Origin: Priestia filamentosa
GTDB taxonomy: Bacteria; Bacillota; Bacilli; Bacillales; Bacillaceae_H
Direction: 5' to 3'
Length of the DNA stretch: 62,982 nt
NCBI RefSeq assembly: GCF_900177535.1
Contig: NZ_FXAJ01000014.1
Span: 1-62,982, forward strand
This document shows, in pieces, positions 26,705 through 35,128 of the stretch (positions are counted from its first letter, which is position 1; each line of letters opens with the position of its first letter). Under the pieces are notes generated by a model. It ran no database searches and was not told where the DNA came from. It saw only the letters and a program-made list of their open reading frames with translations. A program made the translations under genes and the position numbers.

Positions 26705-26986
26705 TTAGACGTAAACATCAATTTTTCCTATTTCTTTAGAAAGAATCTCCATTCCCTCTTTGCTGAGTACTACTTTTCCATTTGCTAAAACCATATTGTC
26801 TTCTGATATTTTTCCTGTAATCATACATGCTTTATGATACTGATATTTTCTTAAGATAATTTGATTCTCATCTACAAAGATTTCTAAAGGATCATTCTTT
26901 TCAATAGCAAAGTTTTTTCTTAGTTCCTTTGGTAAGACTACACGACCTAATTGATCCACTTTCCTCACAACACCTGTACTTTTCAA
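26705..26986 (-). CDS. AbrB-family transition-state regulator
   Basis: A 93-residue AbrB/Abh/SpoVT-type regulator. I place the start at the TTG at 26986 (AAAGGGG nine bases upstream) because it yields the canonical N-terminus MKSTGVVRKVDQLGRVVLPK. The ATG 21 bases upstream has no ribosome site. The swapped-hairpin DNA-binding domain is followed by a C-terminal dimer domain with CMITGKISEDNMVLANGKVV. It probably regulates plasmid or sporulation genes by mimicking host AbrB. Confidence 0.9.
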   Translation of the reverse strand: MKSTGVVRKVDQLGRVVLPKELRKNFAIEKNDPLEIFVDENQIILRKYQYHKACMITGKISEDNMVLANGKVVLSKEGMEILSKEIGKIDVYV

Positions 26987-27154
26987 TTCAAAAACCCCTT
27001 TTTCCATATGATAATTTTATTGTAGCAAATATTAACAGTAATTTAACAAAATGGTGAAAAAATAAATTTTTCCGTTGTTTTTGGATTCCACCTCTGTTCA
27101 ATCCTATATAAGGGTATATATACTAGAAAGATAGAGAGAGAAGGAGGGAGAACG

Positions 27155-27817
27155 ATGGCTCACAAAATTAGTGTAACTGGCCGTCCGACTAGCTCCATTC
27201 AAGACTATGGTAAGTACCTAGCTTTTGATATGGAGGAAAAGGGAAGCCCTAATGCGCCTAAAGGTATTCCTTTTAAAAGTAATGCAATTACCTATACCGT
27301 TGTGCTAAGTCAAAAACAATTTAACAAATTAAACATAACCCAAGAGGAATTTTCCCAACGCCGTCTCCTTGTCCAAGGAGAGCCTTGTCTGGATATTCCG
27401 TTTGAGCAATGCACAGGTGAGATTGGTGTCATCTGTATGCAGATACAGGAAATAGAGGATAAAGGAAAAGAGAAGACACAACCGAAACAAACACCGAAAA
27501 AGGGTTCAAGGGCTAAAAAACAAGAGGAAAATAAACCTCAAGAAGAAGATAGGCAAGGGAAAGAGAAAAAGCAGATTCTTGTGCCTAAAGGGACAAGAGA
27601 CTGGATGTCTTTAGAGGAAATTAAGATCCCAGAATCTTTTCTTCAATTTACACCAGGAATAGCGAAACAAAAGGCAGTAGAAGAAAGCATTGAGAAGAAT
27701 GGAACGGTAGATAAACCGATTATTATTGATCCGGAAACCCATGAACTCTTAGATAGTTATAGTCGTTATTTTGTAGCTAAGAAAAAGAAGTTAGAACGTG
27801 TTCCTGTACATTATTAA
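27155..27817 (+). CDS. Protein with N-terminal beta domain and C-terminal ParB-like domain
   Basis: A 220-residue protein with GGAGGGAG before the ATG. Residues 1-105 look like an OB-fold or SSB-like sheet domain (MAHKISVTGRPTSSIQDYGK; SNAITYTVVLSQKQFNKL). Residues 108-145 are a Lys/Glu/Gln linker. The C-terminal part, IKIPESFLQFTPGIAKQKAV then KPIIIDPETHELLDSYSRY, matches ParB/sulfiredoxin N-terminal domains (substitute for the KPIIVDxxxxxLDGYxRY core). I cannot name the family. A role in plasmid segregation or single-strand binding is plausible. Confidence 0.6.
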   Translation: MAHKISVTGRPTSSIQDYGKYLAFDMEEKGSPNAPKGIPFKSNAITYTVVLSQKQFNKLNITQEEFSQRRLLVQGEPCLDIPFEQCTGEIGVICMQIQEIEDKGKEKTQPKQTPKKGSRAKKQEENKPQEEDRQGKEKKQILVPKGTRDWMSLEEIKIPESFLQFTPGIAKQKAVEESIEKNGTVDKPIIIDPETHELLDSYSRYFVAKKKKLERVPVHY

Positions 27818-27904
27818 AGAGTCTATTTTTGTTCTCTATCAGAAGGAAAAAGAAGAATAATTACTCATTTTTTAATTTATTTGATTGAATTGTAGATCTC
27901 TTAA

Positions 27905-27950
27905 GATAAAAAAGTAAGCCCATCGAAAATCGATGGGCTTACTTTTTTAC
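27905..27950 (-). terminator. Terminator of the first SET-domain gene
   Basis: AAAAGTAAGCCCATCGA pairs with TCGATGGGCTTACTTTT around a short loop. An almost identical hairpin follows the second SET gene at 51679-51723. Confidence 0.85.
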
Positions 27951-27952
27951 TT

Positions 27953-28342
27953 CTACTCGTTCTCACCTTCACGATCAAACCAAAGGAGCTCTTGATTATC
28001 TACATCTCCATTATAGTTGATAAGAATCTCTTCTCCTGCTTGGATATCCGTATAAGCATAAAAATCAAAGGTATGATTGTCAAAATTAATTTTATAAGTA
28101 GCATTGGGGGTATACGAATGATTAAACAGCATACCATAGCCTAAAAGAATTGCTGTATGATTTATACCGTATTCAAAAGCATAGTCCGCCAGTACTGTCT
28201 TCTCAATGTGTTCATGCTCTTTATTAGGATAAGGGATGACAGGTGCTTCATGAAGAAGCGTCCCTTTCTTGATATCTTGCTTAGCGAATACACCTCTATT
28301 GAATTCTCCATCGCTTAGCGTAGACGTTTTTATTTCAATCAT
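27953..28342 (-). CDS. SET-domain protein (putative protein-lysine methyltransferase), copy 1
   Basis: A 129-residue minimal SET domain; the ATG at 28342 follows AGGTGA. The sequence has GVFAKQDIKKGTLLHEAPV (SET-N strand), GYGMLFNHSYTPNATYKI (the NHS motif that binds the methyl donor), and AGEEILINYNGD (the EE...NYG-type substrate region). Small SET proteins of this size occur in Bacillus with unknown targets. Copy 2 at 51725-52114 differs in only a few residues, and the flanks are duplicated too. Confidence 0.85.
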   Translation of the reverse strand: MIEIKTSTLSDGEFNRGVFAKQDIKKGTLLHEAPVIPYPNKEHEHIEKTVLADYAFEYGINHTAILLGYGMLFNHSYTPNATYKINFDNHTFDFYAYTDIQAGEEILINYNGDVDNQELLWFDREGENE

Positions 28343-28716
28343 GCTTGTCACCTATATTATTCTTTCCTCTAAGATTTTGTTCTTCGTTAAGCTTGACAGT
28401 TTAGGATGATAAAATCAACTATTTGGTTCTGGGACAAAACCTTTAGAACAAAGGCAGGTCATCTCTAGATTTATGGAGTGCATCAACTCTCCAGTTTTGA
28501 TGTACTCTTTTTATGTGGAGCCAGGAAAGAAAGCTTGCCAGCTCCATAATGTATAAAATACTGCATAAAAGAGAAAAAAGAGAAGTTTCAGATTCCTTGC
28601 GGGACAAGGGGTCTAAAACTCCTCCACTTCCTCTAAAATGGGTTGTCTTAACTAAGTTTTTATATGATATACAACTAAAAAATCGTATAGAGAGGATGGA
28701 TGACCAAAGCTTTCTC
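28343..28716. other. Duplicated promoter region and unassigned sequence
   Basis: The first ~90 bases match the region upstream of SET copy 2. A hairpin GCATCAA/TTGATGTAC lies at about 28480-28505. A 101-codon frame on the plus strand starting at 28513 runs into the BASS gene and is not convincing. Confidence 0.35.
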
Positions 28717-29691
28717 TTACCCCGTTATTTTTATATCTTTACCCACGCTACTTTCCTTCTTATCAATTTCCTTTCTCGACCAATAAGAGGCCAGAATGGA
28801 TCCGTTGATGACATGTAACGTGACAGCCACAGCGCCAGGCAAGGCTGTGAGCGGAGAAGCAGCGAAGTGTGTCTTGGCAAGCGATACTCCTAATCCAGCG
28901 TTTTGAATTCCGACTTCAATCGAAATAGCTCTTCTTGTCTCTGTATCTAGCTTCATTAAAATGCCGACCAAATAGCCAATAAATAATCCCAATATGTTAT
29001 GTAAAAGGACGCTTACAAAAATAATCATTCCTGAAGAGGCAATATTATCTCTATTCCCAGAGACAACTGCCGCACAAACAAGAGCAATCGCGATAACAGA
29101 GATTAACGGTAGGAGTGCGCCACCCTTTTCGACGATATTTGGAATAATTTTCTGAATTACGAATCCTAAGGCAATGGGAAGGATAATTACTTTAAGAATA
29201 GATACAAACATTCCCATTGGATCAACTGGCATCCACTGTCCGGCTAGGAAATAGAGAAGCGTTGGCGTAAGAATTGGCGCCAACATGGTCGATAAGGATG
29301 TCATTGCAATTGACAGCGCCGTATTTCCTTTCGCAAGATAGACCATAACATTTGATGATGTACCACCAGGGACACATCCAACTAAAATAATCCCCGCAGC
29401 CAATTCCGGTGGAAGATTTAACAAGATGGCGATGCCTAATGCGAGCAAAGGCATAATCGTAAATTGTGCTAACACGCCAACAACGACAGGCTTTGGATTC
29501 GTAAGAACCATCTTAAAATCAACTGGTTTTAATGTCATTCCTACACCAAACATGACAATCATGAGTAGAGTGGTAATGTAAGACCCTAACCAGACAAACT
29601 GTTCAGGCCAACTAAACGCTGCGATGGCAAATAGAATGGATATAACACTGAAGTACTTATTCGCCAATGTACTGATTTGATTTACTAAATT
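28717..29691 (-). CDS. Bile acid:sodium symporter (BASS) family transporter
   Basis: A 324-residue, about ten-TM transporter of the BASS family, related to B. subtilis YocS and PanS. I use the ATG at 29691 because it follows a GGAG; the ATG at 29724 has no ribosome site. Family motifs seen are MFGVGMTLKPVDF near residue 50, LVGCVPGGTSSNVMVYLAKG near 105 (TM4 crossover) and IEVGIQNAGLGVSLAKTHF near 265 (TM9 crossover). Substrates in the family range from bile acids to pantoate and keto acids. It is a single gene with its own promoter. Confidence 0.9.
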   Translation of the reverse strand, partial: NLVNQISTLANKYFSVISILFAIAAFSWPEQFVWLGSYITTLLMIVMFGVGMTLKPVDFKMVLTNPKPVVVGVLAQFTIMPLLALGIAILLNLPPELAAGIILVGCVPGGTSSNVMVYLAKGNTALSIAMTSLSTMLAPILTPTLLYFLAGQWMPVDPMGMFVSILKVIILPIALGFVIQKIIPNIVEKGGALLPLISVIAIALVCAAVVSGNRDNIASSGMIIFVSVLLHNILGLFIGYLVGILMKLDTETRRAISIEVGIQNAGLGVSLAKTHFAASPLTALPGAVAVTLHVINGSILASYWSRKEIDKKESSVGKDIKITG

Positions 29692-30341
29692 CATTGCTGT
29701 TCGTTCTCCAATCTTTTTAGTCATTTTTAATTTTCATAGATTTTTTTATTGTTTCTTCCCATTTCATCCCCTTTATTTGAATAATCTTGTGATAAATTGT
29801 TAGTTATTATAACCTTTAAAATTCCGAAAGTCCATATTATTCAGAAAATATATTTAATTGTCGAATACTGAAGGATGTCTTCACGCCTCCCCCTGCTTTT
29901 GGCCTCAAAACGCTAGATTTCGTGGAACATTCCTGTGAAACAAGAAAAACTGGGTCGTCTCTGTGAAGTCCCTTGCATAGACATAAACTAATATCTTATT
30001 CAGCTATAGAGCGCGATTGTTGAATAATACTTAGGTTTTCCATACAGTGAGTTTTCTATGGATCTCTGGATCATTGACTGGCTCTATAATGAATCTTTCA
30101 AATAAAAAGAACCAATTCTTAAGCATGGGTCAGTTCTTTTTCTGTTATTTAGATACATTGCGCTTCGTATCACGATTGTTGGTTCTACCCCTAGTAGTTG
30201 TTGAATCTGACAACTACACCTTCGATTAATGTAATTCAAGAGGGGGCTTTTTCTTTCATCTTGTTCGTCCTTAAAATGATGCGAAGCATTCATTTTCAAG
30301 AACCGTATTTGCAACGCAAATACGGTTCTTGTACTAGTTTT
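29692..30341. other. Gap with several hairpins
   Basis: No real gene is visible. Inverted repeats include AAAAAGAAC/GTTCTTTTT (about 30106-30140), TAGTTGT/ACAACTA (about 30196-30217) and a 15-bp perfect stem AAGAACCGTATTTGC (30298-30312) with its complement at 30316-30330. The last one is just before dif-like site 3. Confidence 0.45.
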
Positions 30342-30369
30342 ATTTCTGATAACACTCATTATGTAAACT
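30342..30369 (+). other. dif-like (XerC/XerD) site 3
   Basis: Arms ATTTCTGATAA and TTATGTAAACT with centre CACTCA. The XerD arm is identical to B. subtilis dif; the XerC arm matches 7 of 11. A strong hairpin lies 11 bases upstream. It precedes the menA-like gene. Confidence 0.65.
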
Positions 30370-30572
30370 AGAAATGTATAGGATATGCCTGATTTTTTCT
30401 ACAACTAAAAGCGTAGGATAGTTCAATTTTGATGTATGTTTTTTACTTTTCTAATATTAAATTATGTCAGGATAAGCATTGACTTGATATAATGTATCAT
30501 GGAAACAGGAAGTAGATAGAAAGAATACTTCTAGTGATGTAATACTGAAAATGCAGGGAGATGGAAAGATTT

Positions 30573-31487
30573 ATGGAGAATGAAAAAGGAGAAATCAGTT
30601 CTGCTAAATTAATGTGGAAAATGACGCGACCTCATACATTAACAGCAACATTTGCTCCTGTTGTATTAGGGACAGTTGCAGCACTTTATGAAACCAAGAT
30701 TAATTGGCTTTTGTTTATTGCTATGATGCTGGCATGTTTAGCATTACAAATCGCAACGAATTTATTTAATGAATATTATGATTTTAAACGTGGATTAGAT
30801 ACTGCTGATTCTGTTGGAATTGGTGGTGGAATCGTTCGTCATGGATTGAAGCCAAAAAACGTTTTAACAGTTGCTATTTTATTATATATTTTGGCAGCAT
30901 TTATCGGTGTGTATATTTGCATGAATAGTAGCTGGTGGTTGGTGGTCATCGGTTTATTCGGGATGGCAGTTGGCTATTTATATACAGGCGGTCCATTACC
31001 AATTGCGTATACGCCACTTGGAGAGCTACTTTCTGGATTGTCAATGGGGACGGGCTTTGTATTAATTGCTTTCTTTATTCAAACCCATATGTTAACAGTT
31101 GAAAGTATATTGATTTCCATTCCGATTGGGATTTTAGTAGGGGCAATCAACATGTCTAATAACATCCGAGATATTGATGAAGATATTAAAGGTGGAAGAA
31201 AAACTTTGGCTATCCTCCTTGGGCGAGAGAAAGCAGTGACAGCTCTAGCTATTTCCTTCCTAATTTCCTATTTGTGGATTGTGGCAATTGTATTGATGGG
31301 GTATGTAAGCCCTTGGGCATTGGTTATGTTCTTGGGTTTGAAGATGCCAATTTCTGCAATTCAAGGTTTTCGAAAGGGAGCAAAAGAACCTCAATATATG
31401 CGTGTAGCAATGAAATCAACAGCGATAACAAATACGATTTTTGCCTTCCTGTTATCAACAGGGTTATTAATCAGTTATCTGTTTTAA
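30573..31487 (+). CDS. menA: UbiA-family prenyltransferase, MenA-like (DHNA polyprenyltransferase)
   Basis: A 304-residue, about eight-to-nine-TM enzyme that attaches a polyprenyl chain to 1,4-dihydroxy-2-naphthoate in menaquinone synthesis. Diagnostic motifs are MTRPHTLTATFAPV at the N-terminus, the first Asp-rich motif NLFNEYYDFKRGLD near residue 70, and the second, NNIRDIDEDIKGGRKT, near 195. I use the ATG at 30573; the in-frame ATG at 30561 touches its ribosome site. It is alone between dif-like sites 3 and 4, with a terminator between it and site 4, so it is probably a mobile second copy of a chromosomal gene. Confidence 0.9.
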   Translation: MENEKGEISSAKLMWKMTRPHTLTATFAPVVLGTVAALYETKINWLLFIAMMLACLALQIATNLFNEYYDFKRGLDTADSVGIGGGIVRHGLKPKNVLTVAILLYILAAFIGVYICMNSSWWLVVIGLFGMAVGYLYTGGPLPIAYTPLGELLSGLSMGTGFVLIAFFIQTHMLTVESILISIPIGILVGAINMSNNIRDIDEDIKGGRKTLAILLGREKAVTALAISFLISYLWIVAIVLMGYVSPWALVMFLGLKMPISAIQGFRKGAKEPQYMRVAMKSTAITNTIFAFLLSTGLLISYLF

Positions 31488-31490
31488 ATA

Positions 31491-31530
31491 GAAAAGCATT
31501 CCCAAATGGTAGAGGGGATGCTTTTTTCAT
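31491..31530 (+). terminator. Terminator after menA-like gene
   Basis: AAAAGCATTCCC pairs with GGGGATGCTTTT and is followed by TTTCA. A second weak hairpin (ACTTATT/AATAAGT) lies at 31586-31606. Confidence 0.75.
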
Positions 31531-31642
31531 TTATTTGTCACCAGTCTCAAAGAAGTAAGAAAGCTAATAGATGAAGGGTAAGATACTTATTCTTATTCAA
31601 TAAGTAAGGTGCTTTAATTGAACAAGAAACTGAATACTTTTA

Positions 31643-31670
31643 ACTTACTATAGCGAGGATTATGTTAACT
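31643..31670 (+). other. dif-like (XerC/XerD) site 4
   Basis: Arms ACTTACTATAG (8 of 11) and TTATGTTAACT (10 of 11) with centre CGAGGA. It lies 155 bases after the menA-like gene and is followed immediately by a hairpin with AAAACTTATC/GATAAGTTTT arms (31674-31706). Confidence 0.7.
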
Positions 31671-31673
31671 AAA

Positions 31674-31706
31674 AAACTTATCCTGTACTATAAGATAAGT
31701 TTTTAT
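31674..31706 (-). terminator. Hairpin after dif-like site 4
   Basis: AAAACTTATC pairs with GATAAGTTTT across an 11-base loop, with A- and T-runs. It ends the small minus-strand gene at 31709. Confidence 0.75.
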
Positions 31707-31708
31707 GA

Positions 31709-31882
31709 TTATTTATATGTCTCCAGGGTAAAACAGTCATAACATTTATCCTCAATACCTGTACAAGTAGCAATTATTTCACTTTGTCCATTTGAATGAA
31801 TATAAGAAATGTCATGATTGACAGAACGATTAACACGTGGACAATAGGTAATCCGTCGCTGTAATTTTAAATTTTTCTTCAT
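31709..31882 (-). CDS. 57-residue Cys-containing protein
   Basis: AAGTGAAGG precedes the ATG. The product MKKNLKLQRRITYCPRVNRS has an N-terminal basic patch and Cys at residues 14, 40, 47 and 50 (ATCTGIEDKCYDC), possibly a metal site. Its placement and hairpin support a real gene. The family is unknown. Confidence 0.5.
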   Translation of the reverse strand: MKKNLKLQRRITYCPRVNRSVNHDISYIHSNGQSEIIATCTGIEDKCYDCFTLETYK

Positions 31883-32148
31883 AAAAAACCTTCACTTTCT
31901 CTGATGAACTTTCAATAAGATCATTAAGATTGTTCTTTATTATAAATGAAAAATATTCTATTCGTCTTTACCCTTTATCGCTGTCATAATAAACCGAGAA
32001 ATATAAATAGGAGAAGTTATCCTAAGTACAATAAAAGAGTCATCCCTATTATTTGGAACAAAAACAAAGTATCCTTAAAAGTATACTTAAGAGGAAAAAG
32101 TACAACTCATGTTATACTAGAGGAAAAGAAATAATCATGGAGGATATA

Positions 32149-33027
32149 ATGACAAAACGATTAGATTTACGTGTCGATTTTGCCTTTAAATCTCTTTTTG
32201 GAACGCATGGAAATGAATCCATCTTAGCTGCTTTTTTAAATGCAGCTCTACGTCTACCAGAGGAAAAGAAAATTACGACCGTTCACTTATTAGATCCACA
32301 TTTTAATAAGGAATACCAAGAAGATAAACGATCCATCCTAGATGTTCATGCTCAATTAGAAGATGGAACTCGTATAAACATTGAAATTCAACTTAATAAT
32401 AAACATGATATGGAAAAAAGAACGCTTTACTATTGGTCTAAGATGTATAGCAGTCAAATGAAGGAAGGAATGGACTATGGGGAGTTATGCCAAACGATTA
32501 CCATTAATATTGTAAACTTCCGTTACTTATCCCATATCAACCACTATCATTCTGTCTTCCAATTATACGAAAGAGAAGAAAAGTTATTATTAACAGATAT
32601 GTTAGAAATTCATTTTATGGAACTTCCCAAACTACTTATTAAGTGGCGTAGAAAAGAAGTCGATCCGAGAGAAGATCAATTAGTAAGATGGTTATTATTA
32701 CTTGAAGCATCGGAAGATGAAGAAATCACTCAAGTACTGGAGGAGATTGCGATGCAAGAAGATCAAGTATTAAAAAAAGCAATAGATGAATGGGAACGTG
32801 TGAGTCAAGATCCAGAAGTTTTACTAGCTTATGAAGCAAGAAGAAAGGCTTTATTGGATGAAAAATCTGCCTTAAAACGAGCTGAAAGTAGAGGGGAAGA
32901 AAAAGGAAGAAAGGAAACCATTAAAAATATGGCTCTAGGTATGATTCAAAAGGGCATAGACAATCAAACCATAAGTGATCTTACAGGTCTTACCCAAGAG
33001 GAGATTAATAACCTTCGACATCAATAA
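32149..33027 (+). CDS. Rpn-family recombination-promoting nuclease / PD-(D/E)XK transposase-like protein
   Basis: A 292-residue protein. I use the ATG at 32149 (GGAGG five bases upstream), giving MTKRLDLRVDFAFKSLFGTH. The N-terminal domain has the Rpn/PDDEXK_2 signature: DFAFKxLFG, then ILDVHAQLEDGTRINIEIQL (catalytic Asp and Glu-x-Gln) near residues 60-85. The C-terminal helical part ends with RGEEKGRKETIKNMALGMIQ then LTGLTQEEINNL. E. coli Rpn proteins are DNA endonucleases that stimulate RecA-independent recombination. Such genes are scattered in Bacillus and often duplicated. It lies between dif-like sites 4 and 5. Confidence 0.88.
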   Translation: MTKRLDLRVDFAFKSLFGTHGNESILAAFLNAALRLPEEKKITTVHLLDPHFNKEYQEDKRSILDVHAQLEDGTRINIEIQLNNKHDMEKRTLYYWSKMYSSQMKEGMDYGELCQTITINIVNFRYLSHINHYHSVFQLYEREEKLLLTDMLEIHFMELPKLLIKWRRKEVDPREDQLVRWLLLLEASEDEEITQVLEEIAMQEDQVLKKAIDEWERVSQDPEVLLAYEARRKALLDEKSALKRAESRGEEKGRKETIKNMALGMIQKGIDNQTISDLTGLTQEEINNLRHQ

Positions 33028-33035
33028 ATTTAATA

Positions 33036-33076
33036 AAAAAAGGATTACCTATCGGAGTATAAGGTAATCCTTTTTT
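33036..33076 (+). terminator. Terminator between Rpn and 116-residue genes
   Basis: AAAAAGGATTACCT pairs with AGGTAATCCTTTTT. It can serve both converging genes. Confidence 0.85.
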
Positions 33077-33096
33077 TATTTAGGTACTCTCACTTC

Positions 33097-33447
33097 TTAG
33101 AACGCATAATTAAACAGCCCATAATACAAAGGACCAAGCAGGATAAGAGTAGTGACTAACATAAGAATAAATCGAATGTATGTAGGTATCCCTTCAAGCT
33201 CTTCATTCTTTACTCCCTTAATAAGGCTAAATACAATATCCCAAATGAGACCTCCAACAAATACAATTTGCCATACAAGTGGTGTAAACATGATTGTATG
33301 AGTGACATATCCAAAAAGCCCAAACCAAGTGAAGATAGAGATAATGAAATCAACTATATAGAAGATCGTTTTTTCTCCTTTAATTAAAAAACCAATTGCT
33401 GCAGTTCCTAATAAACCTAAATAAACGTACCAAAATACTTCTACCAT
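33097..33447 (-). CDS. 116-residue four-TM membrane protein
   Basis: An AAAGGAAA ribosome site precedes the ATG. Hydrophobic segments lie near residues 3-20, 27-50, 58-78 and 90-114, with a cytoplasmic loop SLIKGVKNEELEGIPTY. I do not recognise a family. It converges on the Rpn gene and is followed upstream by a terminator hairpin and dif-like site 5. Confidence 0.6.
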   Translation of the reverse strand: MVEVFWYVYLGLLGTAAIGFLIKGEKTIFYIVDFIISIFTWFGLFGYVTHTIMFTPLVWQIVFVGGLIWDIVFSLIKGVKNEELEGIPTYIRFILMLVTTLILLGPLYYGLFNYAF

Positions 33448-33569
33448 AACTTATTTCCTTTTCTTTCAGATTTTCCTATTATAATTCCTTCCAAAGAAAA
33501 AAGGAATATCTTTATTTTGTTAAGTTTTGAGTTACTTATATAACGGACTGGTTGTAATAGTTAAAGCTA

Positions 33570-33608
33570 AAAGAAGAAGCCTTATGATAGTTATAGGGCT
33601 TCTTCTTT
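33570..33608. terminator. Hairpin before dif-like site 5
   Basis: AGAAGAAGCC pairs with GGCTTCTTCT across about 15 bases, then TTTA. It ends about 2 bases before the site. Confidence 0.75.
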
Positions 33609-33609
33609 T

Positions 33610-33637
33610 AGTGCGTATAAAAAAGATTATGTTAATT
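33610..33637 (+). other. dif-like (XerC/XerD) site 5, degenerate
   Basis: Arms AGTGCGTATAA (7 of 11) and TTATGTTAATT (9 of 11) with centre AAAAGA. It is weak by itself; the hairpin just upstream and the position between gene groups fit the pattern. Confidence 0.4.
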
Positions 33638-33682
33638 TAAATTTCATCCACCATTAGAATAAAAGGTTAAGGAGGCTATATC

Positions 33683-33877
33683 ATGAGCACTGTTTCTGAG
33701 GATAGCAAAAAGTTTATTCAGATATATAGAAAAAGACTTAAACAAGGGCGTACTTTGGAGTTATGTTTGGTTCCTATAACGCGAATAGGGAAATTTTTAA
33801 AGCAGGTGATTGTAAACAAAGGATCGAATCATAAAAATGTAAAATTAAGAATTAAAGGAAGGGGGAAAGCCTATTAA
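33683..33877 (+). CDS. 64-residue basic protein
   Basis: AAGGAGG lies 9 bases before the ATG. The product is rich in Lys and Arg (FIQIYRKRLKQGRTLELCLV; KGSNHKNVKLRIKGRGKAY). I do not recognise a family. It is followed by a second small frame on the same strand. Confidence 0.5.
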   Translation: MSTVSEDSKKFIQIYRKRLKQGRTLELCLVPITRIGKFLKQVIVNKGSNHKNVKLRIKGRGKAY

Positions 33878-33887
33878 CAGATCAAAT

Positions 33888-34025
33888 ATGTTGGGAAGAT
33901 ACATAATGTTGCGAGAAGAATGTAGTCAGAAACTTAAAAGACCTTTAAATAACCAGGAAAAACGATTTATTCTTTGGATTGTAAAAAGGGAAGTACAAGT
34001 ACAAGGAATAAAAATAGCAAATTGA
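33888..34025 (+). CDS. 45-residue small protein
   Basis: The frame MLGRYIMLREECSQKLKRPL then NNQEKRFILWIVKREVQVQG resembles small Bacillus proteins with a (N/E)-EKRFIxW motif near the C-terminus. A start at the second ATG (33906), with GGGAAG upstream, is equally possible. A hairpin (CTACC/GTAGG plus T-run, 34033-34066) follows. Confidence 0.35.
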   Translation: MLGRYIMLREECSQKLKRPLNNQEKRFILWIVKREVQVQGIKIAN

Positions 34026-34051
34026 AAAAATAGAGGAATCTACCAATTTAA

Positions 34052-34297
34052 TTAGTAGGTTTTTTTTTCATTATTACGTATAGCTTTATGTATAGATAAG
34101 GTTACGAGTTCCACTTCTTTGTCCTTGAAAAATTCAATATTTTCATTTTCAAAGTAGGTGATTTTATAGGATTTATCCTGTTCTAAATAGCAGATTGATA
34201 GAATTGTTCTCCCGTTTTGGAAAACAGAATGTGTAATTTCACTATGCCCGTACTCCTTCAAGGTTTCTAGTAACGTTTTTATATCTTCTGAAATCAT
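34052..34297 (-). CDS. 81-residue hypothetical protein
   Basis: A strong GAGGAG ribosome site lies 8 bases before the ATG. The N-terminal half is helical (ISEDIKTLLETLKEYGHSEI) and the rest an alternating sheet (TILSICYLEQDKSYKITYFE, VELVTLSIHKAI), suggesting a small alpha/beta fold. The family is unknown. Confidence 0.6.
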   Translation of the reverse strand: MISEDIKTLLETLKEYGHSEITHSVFQNGRTILSICYLEQDKSYKITYFENENIEFFKDKEVELVTLSIHKAIRNNEKKTY

Positions 34298-34585
34298 CCT
34301 TTATCTCCTCTCATGTGTTATGGAGGACTTGACTAAGTACAGTCTCATAGTCCATCATAACTCAACTTCATATTTGCTATTAAAACACATAAAAAAATTC
34401 CCCTCTAAATAAAAGGCTTATTTCATAATTTTTAATTTGTAGGTTGTTTACCCGTTTAAAAAGTAACGAAACTATGTAATGTGTTACATCATAATGATTC
34501 CAAAGAGGACTACCTCATATTATTTACCGGAAGTAACAATCTAGGGATGCTGGTATTATTACCCTGAAATAAGTTTAATAAAGTC

Positions 34586-34606
34586 CTAAGAACCATGGTT
34601 TTTGAG
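34586..34606. repeat. Palindromic repeat AAAACCATGGTTTT family, copy 1
   Basis: CTAAGAACCATGGTTTTTGAG is an imperfect palindrome. Related copies are at 49995-50016, 51617-51650 and 55692-55712. Confidence 0.5.
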
Positions 34607-34643
34607 ATAATTAAACTATAATCACCTTTTTTAAAAAGATAAA

Positions 34644-34680
34644 ATGTTACGCTTAGAGTTAATGATCTAAGCGTTTTTTA
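34644..34680 (+). terminator. Hairpin before dif-like site 6
   Basis: ACGCTTAG pairs with CTAAGCGT and is followed by TTTTTTA. It ends 7 bases before the site. Confidence 0.75.
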
Positions 34681-34686
34681 TTATCG

Positions 34687-34714
34687 GTTTCCGATAACAA
34701 AGATTATGTAAACT
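34687..34714 (+). other. dif-like (XerC/XerD) site 6
   Basis: Arms GTTTCCGATAA (7 of 11) and TTATGTAAACT (11 of 11) with centre CAAAGA. The XerC arm overlaps a small hairpin (TTATCGG/CCGATAA). Confidence 0.65.
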
Positions 34715-35128
34715 AACTTTGCATATTATATACAGTATAAAAAACAGAAAACCCTACTGATCATGCCCAGTAGGGTTTTCTGTTACAAAATTGGATGTTT
34801 GGATGTCAAGAGGGAGTATTCTACCGCATCTTGAATAGTTTGTTCTGATTATTGTATGTTATTCATAATATTTATTTAGCAAATCACAATCTTTTTGAGT
34901 AAGAGTTTCCTTTAAGTTCTCAAAATATAAATCAATACCTTCTTTTATAAACTTTAGCAAGAATTCCTCTTAAAATATACTTTTCAGAAAATTTTGTATG
35001 CGAATATTGTTTGGGATACATTACCAATATATAATAAATAACGACTGGTTGGTACTTATTAAGTGCTAGATCAATAATAAAGCAAATGGTTTTTAAAAGG
35101 GATACGTGCTTAAAAAAGGGGGAAAAAA
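34715..35128 (+). other. Post-site hairpin and lipoprotein upstream region
   Basis: After the site comes AACTTTGCATATTATATACA and then a strong hairpin, AACAGAAAACCCTACTG pairing with CAGTAGGGTTTTCTGTT (34742-34785). The same order follows sites 9 and 11. The remaining sequence to the lipoprotein gene has no clear feature. Confidence 0.6.

Noticed and set aside
28513-28818. 101-codon plus-strand frame
   Set aside because: No ribosome site or homology, and it overlaps the 3' end of the BASS gene.
30084-30359. 91-codon minus-strand frame
   Set aside because: It runs through several hairpins and dif-like site 3, with unnatural composition.
30502-30516. AGGAAGT resembling an inverted XerC arm
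   Set aside because: The matching XerD arm is absent and the region looks like the menA promoter.
34507-34534. Inverted dif-like candidate ending in CCGGAAGT
   Set aside because: The XerC arm matches 8 of 11 but the XerD arm only 6 of 11, close to chance in AT-rich DNA.
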